In this document: positions 19,968 to 30,047 of the stretch, piece by piece
Position numbering within the stretch: position 1 is the first letter of the stretch
Layout of the letters: the number at the start of each line of letters is the position of its first letter
From: an uncultured Clostridia bacterium
Lineage (GTDB): Bacteria > Bacillota > Clostridia > Christensenellales > Borkfalkiaceae
Direction: 5' to 3'
Length of the DNA stretch: 64,000 nucleotides
Assembly (NCBI GenBank): GCA_947628505.1
Contig: CANRAD010000011.1
Coordinates: 1 to 64,000 of the forward strand
The notes under the pieces: generated by a model
Seen by the model: only the letters and a program-made list of their open reading frames with translations
Database searches by the model: none
Told to the model about the DNA's origin: nothing
Translations under genes and position numbers: made by a program

Positions 19968-20632
19968 TTTTCCGCTACTATCCTGTATATTTTTTTGCCG
20001 CGGGATTTAAACAGACGCTCGTGCTCGGTTTCGACGTCTCCCTCCACGGGTTCGGCCGCCAGATCTTCGCAAACCGAAAGAATTTTAAAGCCGCAGCTTT
20101 TATAGCTTTCGAGAGAAAATCGGTAAAAATCTTCGTCGTCCGTCTTCTGAATTATTTTGCCGCCATCTTTTAAAAGTCGGCCGTATATGAGAAGAAACCT
20201 CGGGTGCGTCAAGCGCTGTTTTTTATAGCCCTGTTTAGGAAGCGGGTTGGAGAAGTTCAAATATACGGTTTCAATCGAGCCCTCGGCAAAATATCTCGCG
20301 AGCACTTCGGCCGCGCAGTTCAGAAAATAGACGTTTTTCAGTCCCTCCGCTTTCGCGCGTTCCATAGCCTCGATAAGCACGTTGGAAATTTTTTCGCACG
20401 CCACGAAGTTTACGTTCTTTTCGCGCGCGGCGAGTTCGCATATGAATTTACCCTTGCCGCAACCTATTTCGAGGCGCACGGGGTTATCGTTTCCGAATAT
20501 CTCTTCAAGCGGCAGAAAATCTCTCTCCTCCGCCGCTATTTTCATATTTTTCTGAGTTACGTCCGCCGCAGTGAAGATATCGGCGCACGACATGAGCCGT
20601 TCGTCAAGACGGCTTTTTCTGTGCATTCGCAT
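19964..20632 (-). CDS. trmB: tRNA (guanine-N7)-methyltransferase TrmB
   Basis: RLEIGCGKGKFICELAAREKNVNFVACE, VYLNFSNPLPKQGYKKQRLTHPRFL. Confidence 0.93.
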   Translation of the reverse strand: MRMHRKSRLDERLMSCADIFTAADVTQKNMKIAAEERDFLPLEEIFGNDNPVRLEIGCGKGKFICELAAREKNVNFVACEKISNVLIEAMERAKAEGLKNVYFLNCAAEVLARYFAEGSIETVYLNFSNPLPKQGYKKQRLTHPRFLLIYGRLLKDGGKIIQKTDDEDFYRFSLESYKSCGFKILSVCEDLAAEPVEGDVETEHERLFKSRGKKIYRIVAEK

Positions 20633-20728
20633 AAACGACCTCTCTTATGTGATTTTACCATAAACCGCGCAAAGTATGCAAATCATTGCGTGCCGAAAAG
20701 TTACGGATATATTTTATTTTTATTTTGT

Positions 20729-20757
20729 CCGCGGGCGTTTGAAACGCCCGCGGACAA
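20729..20757 (-). terminator. Perfect hairpin with minus-strand U-tract
   Basis: gtccgcgggcgtttgaaacgcccgcggac; minus strand continues AAAATAAAAATAAAAT. Confidence 0.45.
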
Positions 20758-20806
20758 GTTATTCTTTATATGCCGGGTGAACGATTGCAATTCAAGGAGG
20801 TAAAAA

Positions 20807-21352
20807 TTGGACTTTACTCAGTTTGCCGAAGCGTTCGCCTTATACGGCGCCGACGTGCTCGCGCTTGCGGCCGTAACCGTGGCGATATGCTTTCTTTTGA
20901 AGAAAACTTTTCTCAAAAACGCAAAGAAAAACGCTTTTCTGCCGTTTATGGTGAGTTGGGCGCTGTACGCCGCGTATTGCTCGATAACGAAGATGAGCGC
21001 CATATACGTTTTCGAAAACTTCGTCGGCGTTTCGGAGCGCGCGTTTTCTGTGGGAGCCGCGGCAACTCTTTTCAACGCGGTTTACGAGCGTTTGAAATAC
21101 GGCGGCGCGCTCTCTGAAAACGCCGCCATAGTGGCGGCGCTTATCGAAGGCTACGTCTCCGAAGAAGACGCGTTGAACGTTGCGGAACGCATTGCCGGGG
21201 AAATTGCCGACAGCGTGCGCGAAGCCGAAGAGGCCGTTTATGCCGTATTGAAAGAGTTCGCCGAGGAAAACGTGGGCGACGAGGAAATGAAATCGCTCTC
21301 TTCGCTCATCGTGAAAACCCTGACGGCTTTACAACGGCGCGGCGCCGCATAA
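20807..21352 (+). CDS. Hypothetical membrane protein (181 aa), TTG start
   Basis: AAGGAGG 5-6 nt upstream of TTG at 20807; two hydrophobic N-terminal segments followed by an acidic helical region. Confidence 0.7.
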   Translation: MDFTQFAEAFALYGADVLALAAVTVAICFLLKKTFLKNAKKNAFLPFMVSWALYAAYCSITKMSAIYVFENFVGVSERAFSVGAAATLFNAVYERLKYGGALSENAAIVAALIEGYVSEEDALNVAERIAGEIADSVREAEEAVYAVLKEFAEENVGDEEMKSLSSLIVKTLTALQRRGAA

Positions 21353-21356
21353 AACC

Positions 21357-21384
21357 GGCGGGCGCGGCTTTTGCCGCGCCCGCC
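21357..21384. terminator. Bidirectional terminator between convergent genes
   Basis: ggcgggcgcggcttttgccgcgcccgcc. Confidence 0.7.
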
Positions 21385-21412
21385 TACTCTTTATCCGCAT
21401 TATTTATCACGT

Positions 21413-22222
21413 CTATTTATCCGCGCGCACGCACTTGAATCTGTGGTTCACGCGCTCGCTTTCGGGAGGAAGGCTCATATAATCTCCGTAATTGGTTCTG
21501 AGATAAAAATCCGTATCGGCGACGGAAAAAAATTTCTTGCCCTCGAACTCAGTTTCCTTTATGTTCTCGAAAAAGCCCTCGGGATATTTCTCCTCGTCTA
21601 TATTTGCGCTGAGCGTGGCGCCGCCGCAATATCCCGATCCGAAATAGGGATACTTCAAAGCCCATTTTCTGCTGTTCGACGCCGCACGTTTCAACGTGTA
21701 CATCTTGGCGAAAAGGCGGAAAATCGGCAAAAACAGCTTCATTCTGCCCACATAATACGCCGAATCCGTGAGGTTGTTGAAATAGACGACGCGCTTATAA
21801 AATCTCTGCTTTTTCTTTAACTTCTTATACTTTTTTTCGTCGGACGGAATACCGTCGACGGGAAATACGTCCAACCAGATATTTTCCACTTCTCTTATGC
21901 CCGGCACTGCTATTTTATAGCGGGTGTCGAGTATTTTCATAAACGGATAGACTATGTCCTTGCCCCTGTCCTCCGTGCGGGAAAGGTATATGGGCACGCC
22001 TTTTCTGTCCGAAAATATACTGTACAGCCGCTCGTAATCGGGGCGGGGCATCAGAACGTCGAGGTCGTCGTCCCACGGGATAAACCCGCCGTGGCGGACC
22101 GCGCCCAAAAGCGTGCCGTAGGCCAACGTGTATTTGAGGCCATGAGCGCGGCATATTCTGTCGAAATCGCAGAGGAGCGAAAGCTCTACAAGCTGAATTT
22201 CTCTGAGGCTCAGTTCTTCCAT
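21413..22222 (-). CDS. LicD-family phosphotransferase (copy 1)
   Basis: LREIQLVELSLLCDFDRICRAHGLKYTLAYGTLLGAVRHGGFIPWDDDLDVLMPRPDYERL; TGATG stop/start overlap with the upstream copy. Confidence 0.9.
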   Translation of the reverse strand: MEELSLREIQLVELSLLCDFDRICRAHGLKYTLAYGTLLGAVRHGGFIPWDDDLDVLMPRPDYERLYSIFSDRKGVPIYLSRTEDRGKDIVYPFMKILDTRYKIAVPGIREVENIWLDVFPVDGIPSDEKKYKKLKKKQRFYKRVVYFNNLTDSAYYVGRMKLFLPIFRLFAKMYTLKRAASNSRKWALKYPYFGSGYCGGATLSANIDEEKYPEGFFENIKETEFEGKKFFSVADTDFYLRTNYGDYMSLPPESERVNHRFKCVRADK

Positions 22223-23037
22223 CACTCCTCCTTTATATACGCCTTCAAGCCGTGGGATATGCGTTTCTCCTCGGGAGGAAGGCTCATATAGTCGCCGTAA
22301 AAACTTTTCAGATGGTCTTTCCATCTTTCGATTGCAGAAAAGGCGCAGCCCTCAAAGTTCATTTCGACGGTTTTGTAATAGCTCTCGGGCGGAAGCGCCG
22401 AAGCGAACACTCCGTATCCGCACATATCGCAAGCGGGATCGGAGACGTATTCGCTCGTTTCATAGGGATATCTCGCAATTTCCCTGTGCAGCTTTGAAAA
22501 TAACGTGCGTCTGTTCCAAAACAGCGAGACGCCGAGGCGATATACCGCCGAGGCGAGTTTCTGACCGAATGTTGCGGGATTTTCGAGAATTTTTACGCGC
22601 GTTATGCTCTTTCTGAGTTTTGCGAGCTTCCCGGAACGCTTTTTGCGCTCTGCGAAATCCGAAGCTATGCCGTCTATCGGGAATACGTCGAGCCAGAGCC
22701 TGTCCACTTCCCACTTGAAATTGTCGCGCGCCACAATAACGTTGTTATCGAGCATCTTTATAAACGGATACTCGCCCTTTTCCCCTCTGTCGTCGGTTAT
22801 GACATATCTGCCCGTAAGCTCTTTTAAAGCTATTTCGCGGAATTTTTCGTAATCGGGGCGTGGCATCATGACGTCGACGTCGTCGTCCCACGGGATAAAT
22901 CCGCCGTGGCGGACCGCGCCCAAAAGCGTGCCGAACGCGAGCGAATAGCAAAGGCCGTTTTTACGGCAAATCGCGTCGAATTCCTTTAAAATGTCGAGCT
23001 CCGCAAGCTGAATTTCCCTCAAATCGAGTTCACGCAT
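22222..23037 (-). CDS. LicD-family phosphotransferase (copy 2)
   Basis: LREIQLAELDILKEFDAICRKNGLCYSLAFGTLLGAVRHGGFIPWDDDVDVMMPRPDYEKF. Confidence 0.9.
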   Translation of the reverse strand: MRELDLREIQLAELDILKEFDAICRKNGLCYSLAFGTLLGAVRHGGFIPWDDDVDVMMPRPDYEKFREIALKELTGRYVITDDRGEKGEYPFIKMLDNNVIVARDNFKWEVDRLWLDVFPIDGIASDFAERKKRSGKLAKLRKSITRVKILENPATFGQKLASAVYRLGVSLFWNRRTLFSKLHREIARYPYETSEYVSDPACDMCGYGVFASALPPESYYKTVEMNFEGCAFSAIERWKDHLKSFYGDYMSLPPEEKRISHGLKAYIKEE

Positions 23038-24622
23038 CCGCGTCCTCCTTTTTGCGCGAAAATTTACCGAAAATTTTTCTCGCAAGCTGAACGAAATATC
23101 CGAACTCCGGCGTTTTGAACGTGGCAAGAATATAAGCTCCCGAAGAGAACGCTATACAGAACAGCGCTTCGAGCACAAACCAGCCGAAGCCCGCAAGGCT
23201 CTTCTCCACCGGTATGAAAGTGCATATATAGTACGTCAACGCGGTTACGCCCGCGGCGTATATAATGACGAGCGCAACTTTGAGAAAATACGGAAGAACG
23301 CTCCGTTTGAAACCGTGTTTGTAGAGCATGTAAGATTCTATGGGCAAGCCTATGAACAGCGAGGAAATCACATAGCCCAAGAGTATGCCCAACACTCCCC
23401 ACACATAGCTTAAACCTATGGCGAGGCCTATGCTTACCGACGACTCTATCAGTGGCTTGAACCAATCTTTTTTGAACAGTCCCTTCGCGTCGCGGAAAGT
23501 GAACACGGGCTTGCGCATATAGCTTAAAACGGGGTGCGCGCTTATCGCTATGACCGTAAGAAGGGGGAACGTTTTGCTCGAATCGAGCCAGATGGTTATA
23601 AAGTCGTTGAAAAGACAGATATAGCACGTAGACGTGAACACTACGAAAAATTTGGAGATATAGTCCACTCTTTTGAACACTTCGTACTGATGTTCGACGT
23701 CCGCGCTGACGCCGAGGTTGCCTATGCTCGCCGTCATGGATTCGAATATTATATTTATCAATACGTACACGTTGTTGATTATGAGCACGTAATTGCTGTA
23801 AAAGCCCGCCTCTTTTACGCCCACGAAAGATGAAATTATTATCGAGGCGGTGCTGTATATGAGCACGTGCCCTATGCGGTGCAGAAAGAGAGCTTCGACG
23901 TTGGTTATTATGTTCTTCTTTTCGGCCTTGGTTATCTTCGAGCGTTTGTATTTCGAAAGATAGGGATAGCGCTTGCCGGCTATTATATGGAGAATGAGAT
24001 TGTTTACGATAGTTTTCGCTATCATTATCGACAAAAACGCGTAATAGTTTTTGGTTATGTACAAAAGCGCAATCTGCAACACGTTCAAAGCTATGTTGCA
24101 CGAATAATCCACCGTGGAGATTATATAGGCGTTCTGATCCGCCTGAATGAGCGTGCGCTTATATGCAAGGAGATAACTGCACACGGTGTTCGCAAGGAAC
24201 ATCGCGAAATATATTCTCAGTTGATTCAACGTGAAGGGGAGACTTGATATATCCTCTTTTATGAGAAATTGCAGAGCGGGTATGCAAGCCGAGCCCGCGA
24301 CGGCGACTATGACCGCTATTATCCTGTAAACGCGGGCAAAGAAATTCATGAGAGCCGAAACGGCCTCCTCGTCTCCATCTTTGAGCGGGCGGTACAGCGC
24401 GAAAGCCACCGCCGCCGCAAAGCCGAGCTCCGCCATATTCAACGTTTGCAGAATATTGGTGAAAAGCCCGTTGACGCCGTTGTAATCGTCCCCGAGCATA
24501 CGTATGAAAACGGTACGCGAAAGGAAAGAAATGACGAGGCTCAAAAGCGCGCCCGTTATTCCTATGACGGCGTTTTTTATCGACTTGGAAGTCCTTGATT
24601 TCTTTTCTGTTTCGGATTGCAT
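23030..24622 (-). CDS. Oligosaccharide flippase (Wzx/MOP superfamily)
   Basis: 530 aa, about 12-14 TM; N-terminal GITGALLSLVISFLSRTVFIRMLGDDYNGVNGLFTNILQTLNMAELGF typical of polysaccharide-export MOP proteins. Confidence 0.88.
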   Translation of the reverse strand: MQSETEKKSRTSKSIKNAVIGITGALLSLVISFLSRTVFIRMLGDDYNGVNGLFTNILQTLNMAELGFAAAVAFALYRPLKDGDEEAVSALMNFFARVYRIIAVIVAVAGSACIPALQFLIKEDISSLPFTLNQLRIYFAMFLANTVCSYLLAYKRTLIQADQNAYIISTVDYSCNIALNVLQIALLYITKNYYAFLSIMIAKTIVNNLILHIIAGKRYPYLSKYKRSKITKAEKKNIITNVEALFLHRIGHVLIYSTASIIISSFVGVKEAGFYSNYVLIINNVYVLINIIFESMTASIGNLGVSADVEHQYEVFKRVDYISKFFVVFTSTCYICLFNDFITIWLDSSKTFPLLTVIAISAHPVLSYMRKPVFTFRDAKGLFKKDWFKPLIESSVSIGLAIGLSYVWGVLGILLGYVISSLFIGLPIESYMLYKHGFKRSVLPYFLKVALVIIYAAGVTALTYYICTFIPVEKSLAGFGWFVLEALFCIAFSSGAYILATFKTPEFGYFVQLARKIFGKFSRKKEDADA

Positions 24623-24624
24623 TT

Positions 24625-25536
24625 TTATTTGAGATTTTCCCTTTCGAGAATTACGTCGAGATTGGTTTTCTCCTCTCCCGAGACGGGTTCGAATTTATAG
24701 TTGAGTTTGTGTATGGGCGAAATGCGCACGGCCGCGCTCCAGAAAATTTCGTCATACGGCCGCGTGAGATTTCTCGCGAGCGGCAGAGCCGTGTCGTCGA
24801 GCACGTATGTTACGGCGGAAAAATCCCCGGGGTATTTTTCAAAGACAAGCGTTGCGAACAGATGCCACAAAAAATATTCTTTTACCTTTTTATGCTTTCT
24901 CCAATACTCGAACAAGAGCGCGCGCACGCACTTCAAAACGCGGTTGTCCGGACGGGCGTATATAAACCAATTGTTGTACTGCACGGGCTCGTCGATATAG
25001 TGGGCGTAATGTCTGAACAGAAACAAATCGCCCGAAACGTACTCGGGAAGCGCGCCCGTAAAATAGACGGTGGCGTCCGCCCACAGTCCGCCGTGGCGGA
25101 CGAGCAATTCCGTTCTCAAAATATCCGAAAAGTGCGTGTCGGAAATAATTCCTTTTTTCCATTTGTCCACTATAAACTGCGGAAGTTCGGTATATTCCCC
25201 GTAATTTTCGGCGGTTATAATTATCAATTCCCTGTCCGCAAGATATCTGCGGGCGGAACTTATGCACGCTTTGACTATCGGCGGAGCGTTCTCTTCGCCC
25301 TGCAACCAGCATATGAACACCTTGTTGCTTGAAGGCTCTTCCGAAGGTTCGAAATCGAGAGCGGCCAGCGTTTTCGAGTATTTTTTCTTTATCTTTCTGA
25401 AATTTTTATAGCGTATCTGAACGGGCTGTATCGACATGTTGGAGTATCCCAAAGGCATTAAAAAAGCGCAGAACGCTTTCTTGGAAAGATCGCCCTTTTT
25501 GCGCGCCCTCTTTATCATATCGATAATTTTGCCCAT
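24625..25536 (-). CDS. Capsular polysaccharide synthesis glycosyltransferase (GT32/Caps_synth-like)
   Basis: VFICWLQGEENAPPIVKACISS, SDILRTELLVRHGGLWADATVYFT. Confidence 0.85.
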   Translation of the reverse strand: MGKIIDMIKRARKKGDLSKKAFCAFLMPLGYSNMSIQPVQIRYKNFRKIKKKYSKTLAALDFEPSEEPSSNKVFICWLQGEENAPPIVKACISSARRYLADRELIIITAENYGEYTELPQFIVDKWKKGIISDTHFSDILRTELLVRHGGLWADATVYFTGALPEYVSGDLFLFRHYAHYIDEPVQYNNWFIYARPDNRVLKCVRALLFEYWRKHKKVKEYFLWHLFATLVFEKYPGDFSAVTYVLDDTALPLARNLTRPYDEIFWSAAVRISPIHKLNYKFEPVSGEEKTNLDVILERENLK

Positions 25537-25624
25537 CTGAAACCTCTCGTATTTTAATTGCAAATTCCGCGCCGAGCGGCGTCTTCTAAAAACCGTTTTT
25601 ACCGCCGCAAATCGACGCTCTCAA

Positions 25625-26788
25625 TCAATTTTCGGAAATATCAGCCGCGACGAGTTCCTCGCCGGACTTGTCTTTAAGGCGTTCGCGGGAGGCCTCGGAG
25701 AGCCCGTCGTTGGCAACCGCCGTCATGTCGCACGTCGAAAGGGCGTCGAGTTGCTCTTTCGTTACCTTGCCGTCGCGATAATCTCTGACTATCGCGTTCT
25801 CGTACATGCTGTACTTCTTCTTTTTGAAAAACCGCAGAAACTTATGCTTTATAACCCAGCGGATGGGTTTGGAGATATATTTGTGCATGGCCGGCGAAAC
25901 GGAGCCTATCATCCAGCAGTTTCTGTCGCAATGGCGCACTTTTTCGCGCACTTTTTCGGCCTGCTCGCCGTTCCAAAGCTCATCCCACGATTGCTCGTTG
26001 AGATTGCCCATTACCTCTTTATCCTTAGTGCCGTTGCACGGCATCACGTCGCCGTAAGGATCAATGAAGAAAGTATCGAAACTCATGTCGCACGGCAAAA
26101 GACGTTTTTGCGAATAGATATAGTTTATGAGCCCGTGATTGAAGTACGCCCTGAACCATTTCTTGGGGCTATTGGACTTCAACAGCTCGTTTATGAGGTC
26201 CTCGAAACACTGCGCGACCATGGGACGGTCCTTTATTATGTTGCCCGACTCGACGAAATAAAAACTGTTGTGCAAGGAAGCCGTGGCAAATTCCATGCCG
26301 AGCTCGTTCGAAAGAAGGTAAAGAGGAATGAGATCGCGGGCGTTTTTATCCTGCACCGTCATTCCGAAACCGACGTCTTTCATGCCGGCTTCGACCAGCT
26401 TTTTCAAAGTTTCGTAACCGCGGTTGAAGCCGTCGTCGAGGCCGCGTATCGCGTTATTCGTCTCTTCGAGGCCCTCAATGGAGATGCGTATGCCTATCTG
26501 CGGAAATTCCTTGCAGAGGTCGAGTATCCTGTCGGTGAAATATCCGTTTGTGGAAATGACTATTCTGTCGCTCTTTTTATAGAGTTCGCGCACTATGTCT
26601 TTGAGGTCCGTCCTTATAAACGGCTCGCCGCCCGTTATGTTGGTGAAATACATGGGCGGGAGTTTTTTTATCGTTTCGACGGATATCTCCTCGTCGGCGC
26701 GCGAAGGGGCCTTGTAGCGGTTGCACATAGTGCATCTCGCGTTGCATCTGTATGTTACTATTACCGTTCCGTTCAATTTCTTAGCCAT
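25625..26788 (-). CDS. Radical SAM protein with SPASM-like C-terminal cysteines
   Basis: VTYRCNARCTMCNRYK (CxxxCxxC), NITGGEPFIRTDL, CDMSFDTFFIDPYGDVMPCNG, CDRNCW. Confidence 0.9.
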   Translation of the reverse strand: MAKKLNGTVIVTYRCNARCTMCNRYKAPSRADEEISVETIKKLPPMYFTNITGGEPFIRTDLKDIVRELYKKSDRIVISTNGYFTDRILDLCKEFPQIGIRISIEGLEETNNAIRGLDDGFNRGYETLKKLVEAGMKDVGFGMTVQDKNARDLIPLYLLSNELGMEFATASLHNSFYFVESGNIIKDRPMVAQCFEDLINELLKSNSPKKWFRAYFNHGLINYIYSQKRLLPCDMSFDTFFIDPYGDVMPCNGTKDKEVMGNLNEQSWDELWNGEQAEKVREKVRHCDRNCWMIGSVSPAMHKYISKPIRWVIKHKFLRFFKKKKYSMYENAIVRDYRDGKVTKEQLDALSTCDMTAVANDGLSEASRERLKDKSGEELVAADISEN

Positions 26789-27986
26789 TTAAAACCTCGC
26801 TGTAAACCGAAAGAAGTTCGCCGCAGTATTCCGCCGTAGTATAAAAAGCGCGGTCTTTGCAGTTTTCGATATATCTCGCGTTGCGCTCGGCGTCGTTCCA
26901 AAGAGCCGAAATCTTCTCTTTCAAATCCTGCGCGTTTCCGCTCTCGAACAGATCGCCCGTCCCGCCTTCCGATATGAGTTCGGGTATACCGCCTATTCTC
27001 GCGCCTATCACCGGAGTCAAGTATGAACGGCTCTCCATAACCGAGAAAGGACAATTTTCGTACCACTCCGAAGGGTATACGCTGAAACGCGCGCCCTTTA
27101 TGAGTTCTTCGAGCTCTTCGCCGCTCTTAAAGCCGACGAAACGCACGTTTTTAACGCTCTTCACCCGCTCTTCCAGAGGTCCGCCGCCTGCGAACACGAA
27201 TTGTATATGCGGAAGTTCTTCGCACGCCTTGCAGAGCGTTTCTATGCCCTTTTCCTCAGAAAGTCTGCCGAAATAAAGCACGTAGTCGCCCTTTTCGCCC
27301 GACTTATCGAGGGGCGGGCGCACGAAGTTATGCATAACACGCGTCTTGTCCCTTAATAAAGCGTTGGCAGACAGCTTGGAGCGCATAAACTCCGACGGGC
27401 AGACGACGGCGTCGATAAGGCGATACGTCTTTTTTTTCTTCCAGAACCAGCCCTCGAACGCGCCTACCATGGATTTGAGTTTGGAGCCGTGTATGCACCT
27501 GCCCTTTACGCAGTGCTTGAATTTGCCGCTCAGACAGCGTTCGCACACCTTGCCCTCGGACGGGCAGAAAAGCATATGATTGGGGCAGACGAGCTGATAG
27601 TCGTGCGCAGTATATACCACGGCGCATTTCCTGCCCGTCTTTTTGCGCCATTTTGCCACTTCGAGAATGACGGAAGGCGTCAACTGATAATTGAAGTTGT
27701 TGAGGTGGACTACGTCCGGGGAGAACTTATCGAGAACTTTGCGTATCTTTTTTCTCGCCTCGCGGGAATATACCGTTTTAAACGCATAGCCGAGTTTGGA
27801 GCCTTTTCTCAGATCCATATCCGAAGTGTAGGCCTCAGCGGAATTGCCGACTATTCTCCCCTCGTGCTCCATGCCGAAGTACTCCGCTTCGTGCCCCTCT
27901 TTGATAAATTCCTCGCCGAGTTTGAATATATAAGTTTCGGAGCCGCCGTTGGGGTGAAGAAATTTATTGACAAAGAGAATTTTCAT
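26781..27986 (-). CDS. Glycosyltransferase family 4
   Basis: MKILFVNKFLHPNGGSETYIFKLG, YFGRLSEEKGIETLCKACEEL, YPSEWYENCPFSVMESRSYLTPVIGARIGGIPELI. Confidence 0.92.
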   Translation of the reverse strand: MKILFVNKFLHPNGGSETYIFKLGEEFIKEGHEAEYFGMEHEGRIVGNSAEAYTSDMDLRKGSKLGYAFKTVYSREARKKIRKVLDKFSPDVVHLNNFNYQLTPSVILEVAKWRKKTGRKCAVVYTAHDYQLVCPNHMLFCPSEGKVCERCLSGKFKHCVKGRCIHGSKLKSMVGAFEGWFWKKKKTYRLIDAVVCPSEFMRSKLSANALLRDKTRVMHNFVRPPLDKSGEKGDYVLYFGRLSEEKGIETLCKACEELPHIQFVFAGGGPLEERVKSVKNVRFVGFKSGEELEELIKGARFSVYPSEWYENCPFSVMESRSYLTPVIGARIGGIPELISEGGTGDLFESGNAQDLKEKISALWNDAERNARYIENCKDRAFYTTAEYCGELLSVYSEVLNG

Positions 27987-28906
27987 TTTAAGGATTTTCT
28001 CCACTTTCTGTAAACGATGAAGCCGGGGAATGCGCAGAGCGAGACGAGGAATTTATAGCGCTTCGGCGCGCCGTCGGTTATCTCTCCCGCTTTTTTACCC
28101 GCAAATCTGCCGTAAACCATATATTGCAGAGCGGCTTTCAATCTGTATTTGAATTTTATTTCGGGGCAGAGAAACTCCTCCGCCCTGCACATGCACCCGC
28201 GCGGACTTGAAACGTTGTGCGCGCGGCGGGAACCCGTGAGCCCTCCCGAAAGATAATCTCCGACGTATATGGCCTTGTTGATATGTACGGATTTGTAGCT
28301 CTTTGCCATTCTTATCCATACAACGTCCTCGCCGAGGAATTTTTCGCCCTCGAACTCGGGGAAAGGGTAGTCCTTTAAAACTTCCGTGTAAAAAACTTCG
28401 GCTTTATCCGCTTTCGTGTCGTCGCCGTTTATGCGCACATCGATATAGCTTGCCACGAGCTCGTCCTCTTCGAACTGCTTGCCGTTTATCCGGCCGTCGG
28501 GAAACTTCCTCAAAAACGTGAAGCCGCACAAGCCCTTTTCGCCGCGATAACGGCCGTCGTAAAGAGCTATGGTTTCGACGGCGTCGCAAGTAAGCGCGTC
28601 GTCGCTGTCGACTATCATTGTGAGCGGGGTTTTTATTCTGTCTATACCGAAATTGAGCGCGGTATGTTTGCCGCCGTTTTCCTTGCGCAAATATTGTATG
28701 CAAAAGGGCGCCGAGGCCTTAAAATCGTTCACAACGGCGTCCGTTCCGTCGTCGCTTCCGTCGTCGACGACAAGCCATATGAAATTTTTTTCCGTTTGCC
28801 CGACAAGCGAATCGTAAAGATTTTTAAGGCAACCGTCGGCGCCTCTGTTGTAAGTAGGCGTCAATATGGTGAGGAAATTACTTTCCGCGTCCTTTCTTGT
28901 GGTCAT
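27983..28906 (-). CDS. Glycosyltransferase family 2
   Basis: LTILTPTYNRGADGCLKNLYDSL, WLVVDDGSDDGTD, MIVDSDDALT. Confidence 0.92.
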   Translation of the reverse strand: MTTRKDAESNFLTILTPTYNRGADGCLKNLYDSLVGQTEKNFIWLVVDDGSDDGTDAVVNDFKASAPFCIQYLRKENGGKHTALNFGIDRIKTPLTMIVDSDDALTCDAVETIALYDGRYRGEKGLCGFTFLRKFPDGRINGKQFEEDELVASYIDVRINGDDTKADKAEVFYTEVLKDYPFPEFEGEKFLGEDVVWIRMAKSYKSVHINKAIYVGDYLSGGLTGSRRAHNVSSPRGCMCRAEEFLCPEIKFKYRLKAALQYMVYGRFAGKKAGEITDGAPKRYKFLVSLCAFPGFIVYRKWRKSLK

Positions 28907-30041
28907 AATAGATTTCCAATGTGCGGTCTACGACGTGTTCCCAATCGAATCTCCCGCATATGAAGTCCGCAGCGCCCGCCTTGTACGAGGCGACCTCGTC
29001 GGGATTATCTTCGAGACGCTGCAATTTTTCTCTCAGATCGTCCTCGTCGGAACGTCTGAACGAAACCGCTTTGTTCCATACCGCTTCGAGGCACTCGGGG
29101 ATATCGCTCGTAAGGCAGCAGTTGCCGTAACTCATTGCTTCGAGAAGGCTCAACGGCATTCCCTCCAAATCGCTCGGCAATACGTATACGTAAGCATTGG
29201 AATACAGCTCGTGAAGAGCGCGCCCCTCCACGAAACCGGTGAAAATTATCCTGCCGTCGTCTTCCGCGAGGGCTTTTATTTCGTCGACGAATTCCGAACT
29301 GTCGGACGCGCCTCCGGCTATTAAGAGTTTTTTATCGGTTTTCACGCCTTTGAAAGCGTTGATAAGATACTTCAAACCTTTTTCGGGCACGAGTCTGCCC
29401 AAAAAGAGATAATAACTATCGCGTTCGAGCCCGTATTTCTCGGTTATCAGTTCCGCCGGAACCGTCTCCGGGCGATTGACGCCGTTGGGGATATACACCG
29501 TTTTTCTGCCGTAGCGCGTCAGAAAATATTGCTCGACGTTTTTACTGAGAACTATTATCTCGTCCGCAAGGCGCACGGCGCATTCTTCGCCGTGTTTTAT
29601 ATATTTCGAGCCCAGACCGCTCTGCCACTTTTCTCTCTGCCAATCGAGGCCGTGGACGGTTACTATGCACTTCTTGCGGAAGAGCTTAGGCAACCACAGC
29701 ATGGCGCACGAGCCCTCCGCGTGAAAGTGGACGATATCCGCTCCCGAGAACGCGGCTTTGAGCGCCGCAAAGAACGAAGAGGTCATGGCCGATATCCCCT
29801 TGCCCCTTACGGTGAGCACTTTTTTAAGGCGCACGCCCTTGTAGAACTTGGGGGGCTTTTTATCGTATTCCTTGCCGCCGACGTGATGGCCGCCGCGGTT
29901 ATAGACTACCACGCTATGCCCCCTCTCCGCCATTCTGACAGAGAGCTCTTCGACGACTATTTCCACGCCACCTTCGCGCGAAGGCATGCGCTTATGCCCG
30001 AGCATTGCGATTTTAAGTTTTCCGTTATCAGAACGGGACAT
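28878..30041 (-). CDS. Glycosyltransferase family 4 (RfaB-like)
   Basis: GHKRMPSREGGVEIVVEELSVRMAERGHSVVVYNR, YLFLGRLVPEKGLKYLINAF, VLPSDLEGMPLSLLEAMSYG. Confidence 0.93.
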   Translation of the reverse strand: MSRSDNGKLKIAMLGHKRMPSREGGVEIVVEELSVRMAERGHSVVVYNRGGHHVGGKEYDKKPPKFYKGVRLKKVLTVRGKGISAMTSSFFAALKAAFSGADIVHFHAEGSCAMLWLPKLFRKKCIVTVHGLDWQREKWQSGLGSKYIKHGEECAVRLADEIIVLSKNVEQYFLTRYGRKTVYIPNGVNRPETVPAELITEKYGLERDSYYLFLGRLVPEKGLKYLINAFKGVKTDKKLLIAGGASDSSEFVDEIKALAEDDGRIIFTGFVEGRALHELYSNAYVYVLPSDLEGMPLSLLEAMSYGNCCLTSDIPECLEAVWNKAVSFRRSDEDDLREKLQRLEDNPDEVASYKAGAADFICGRFDWEHVVDRTLEIYYDHKKGRGK

Positions 30042-30047
30042 TCCGTG

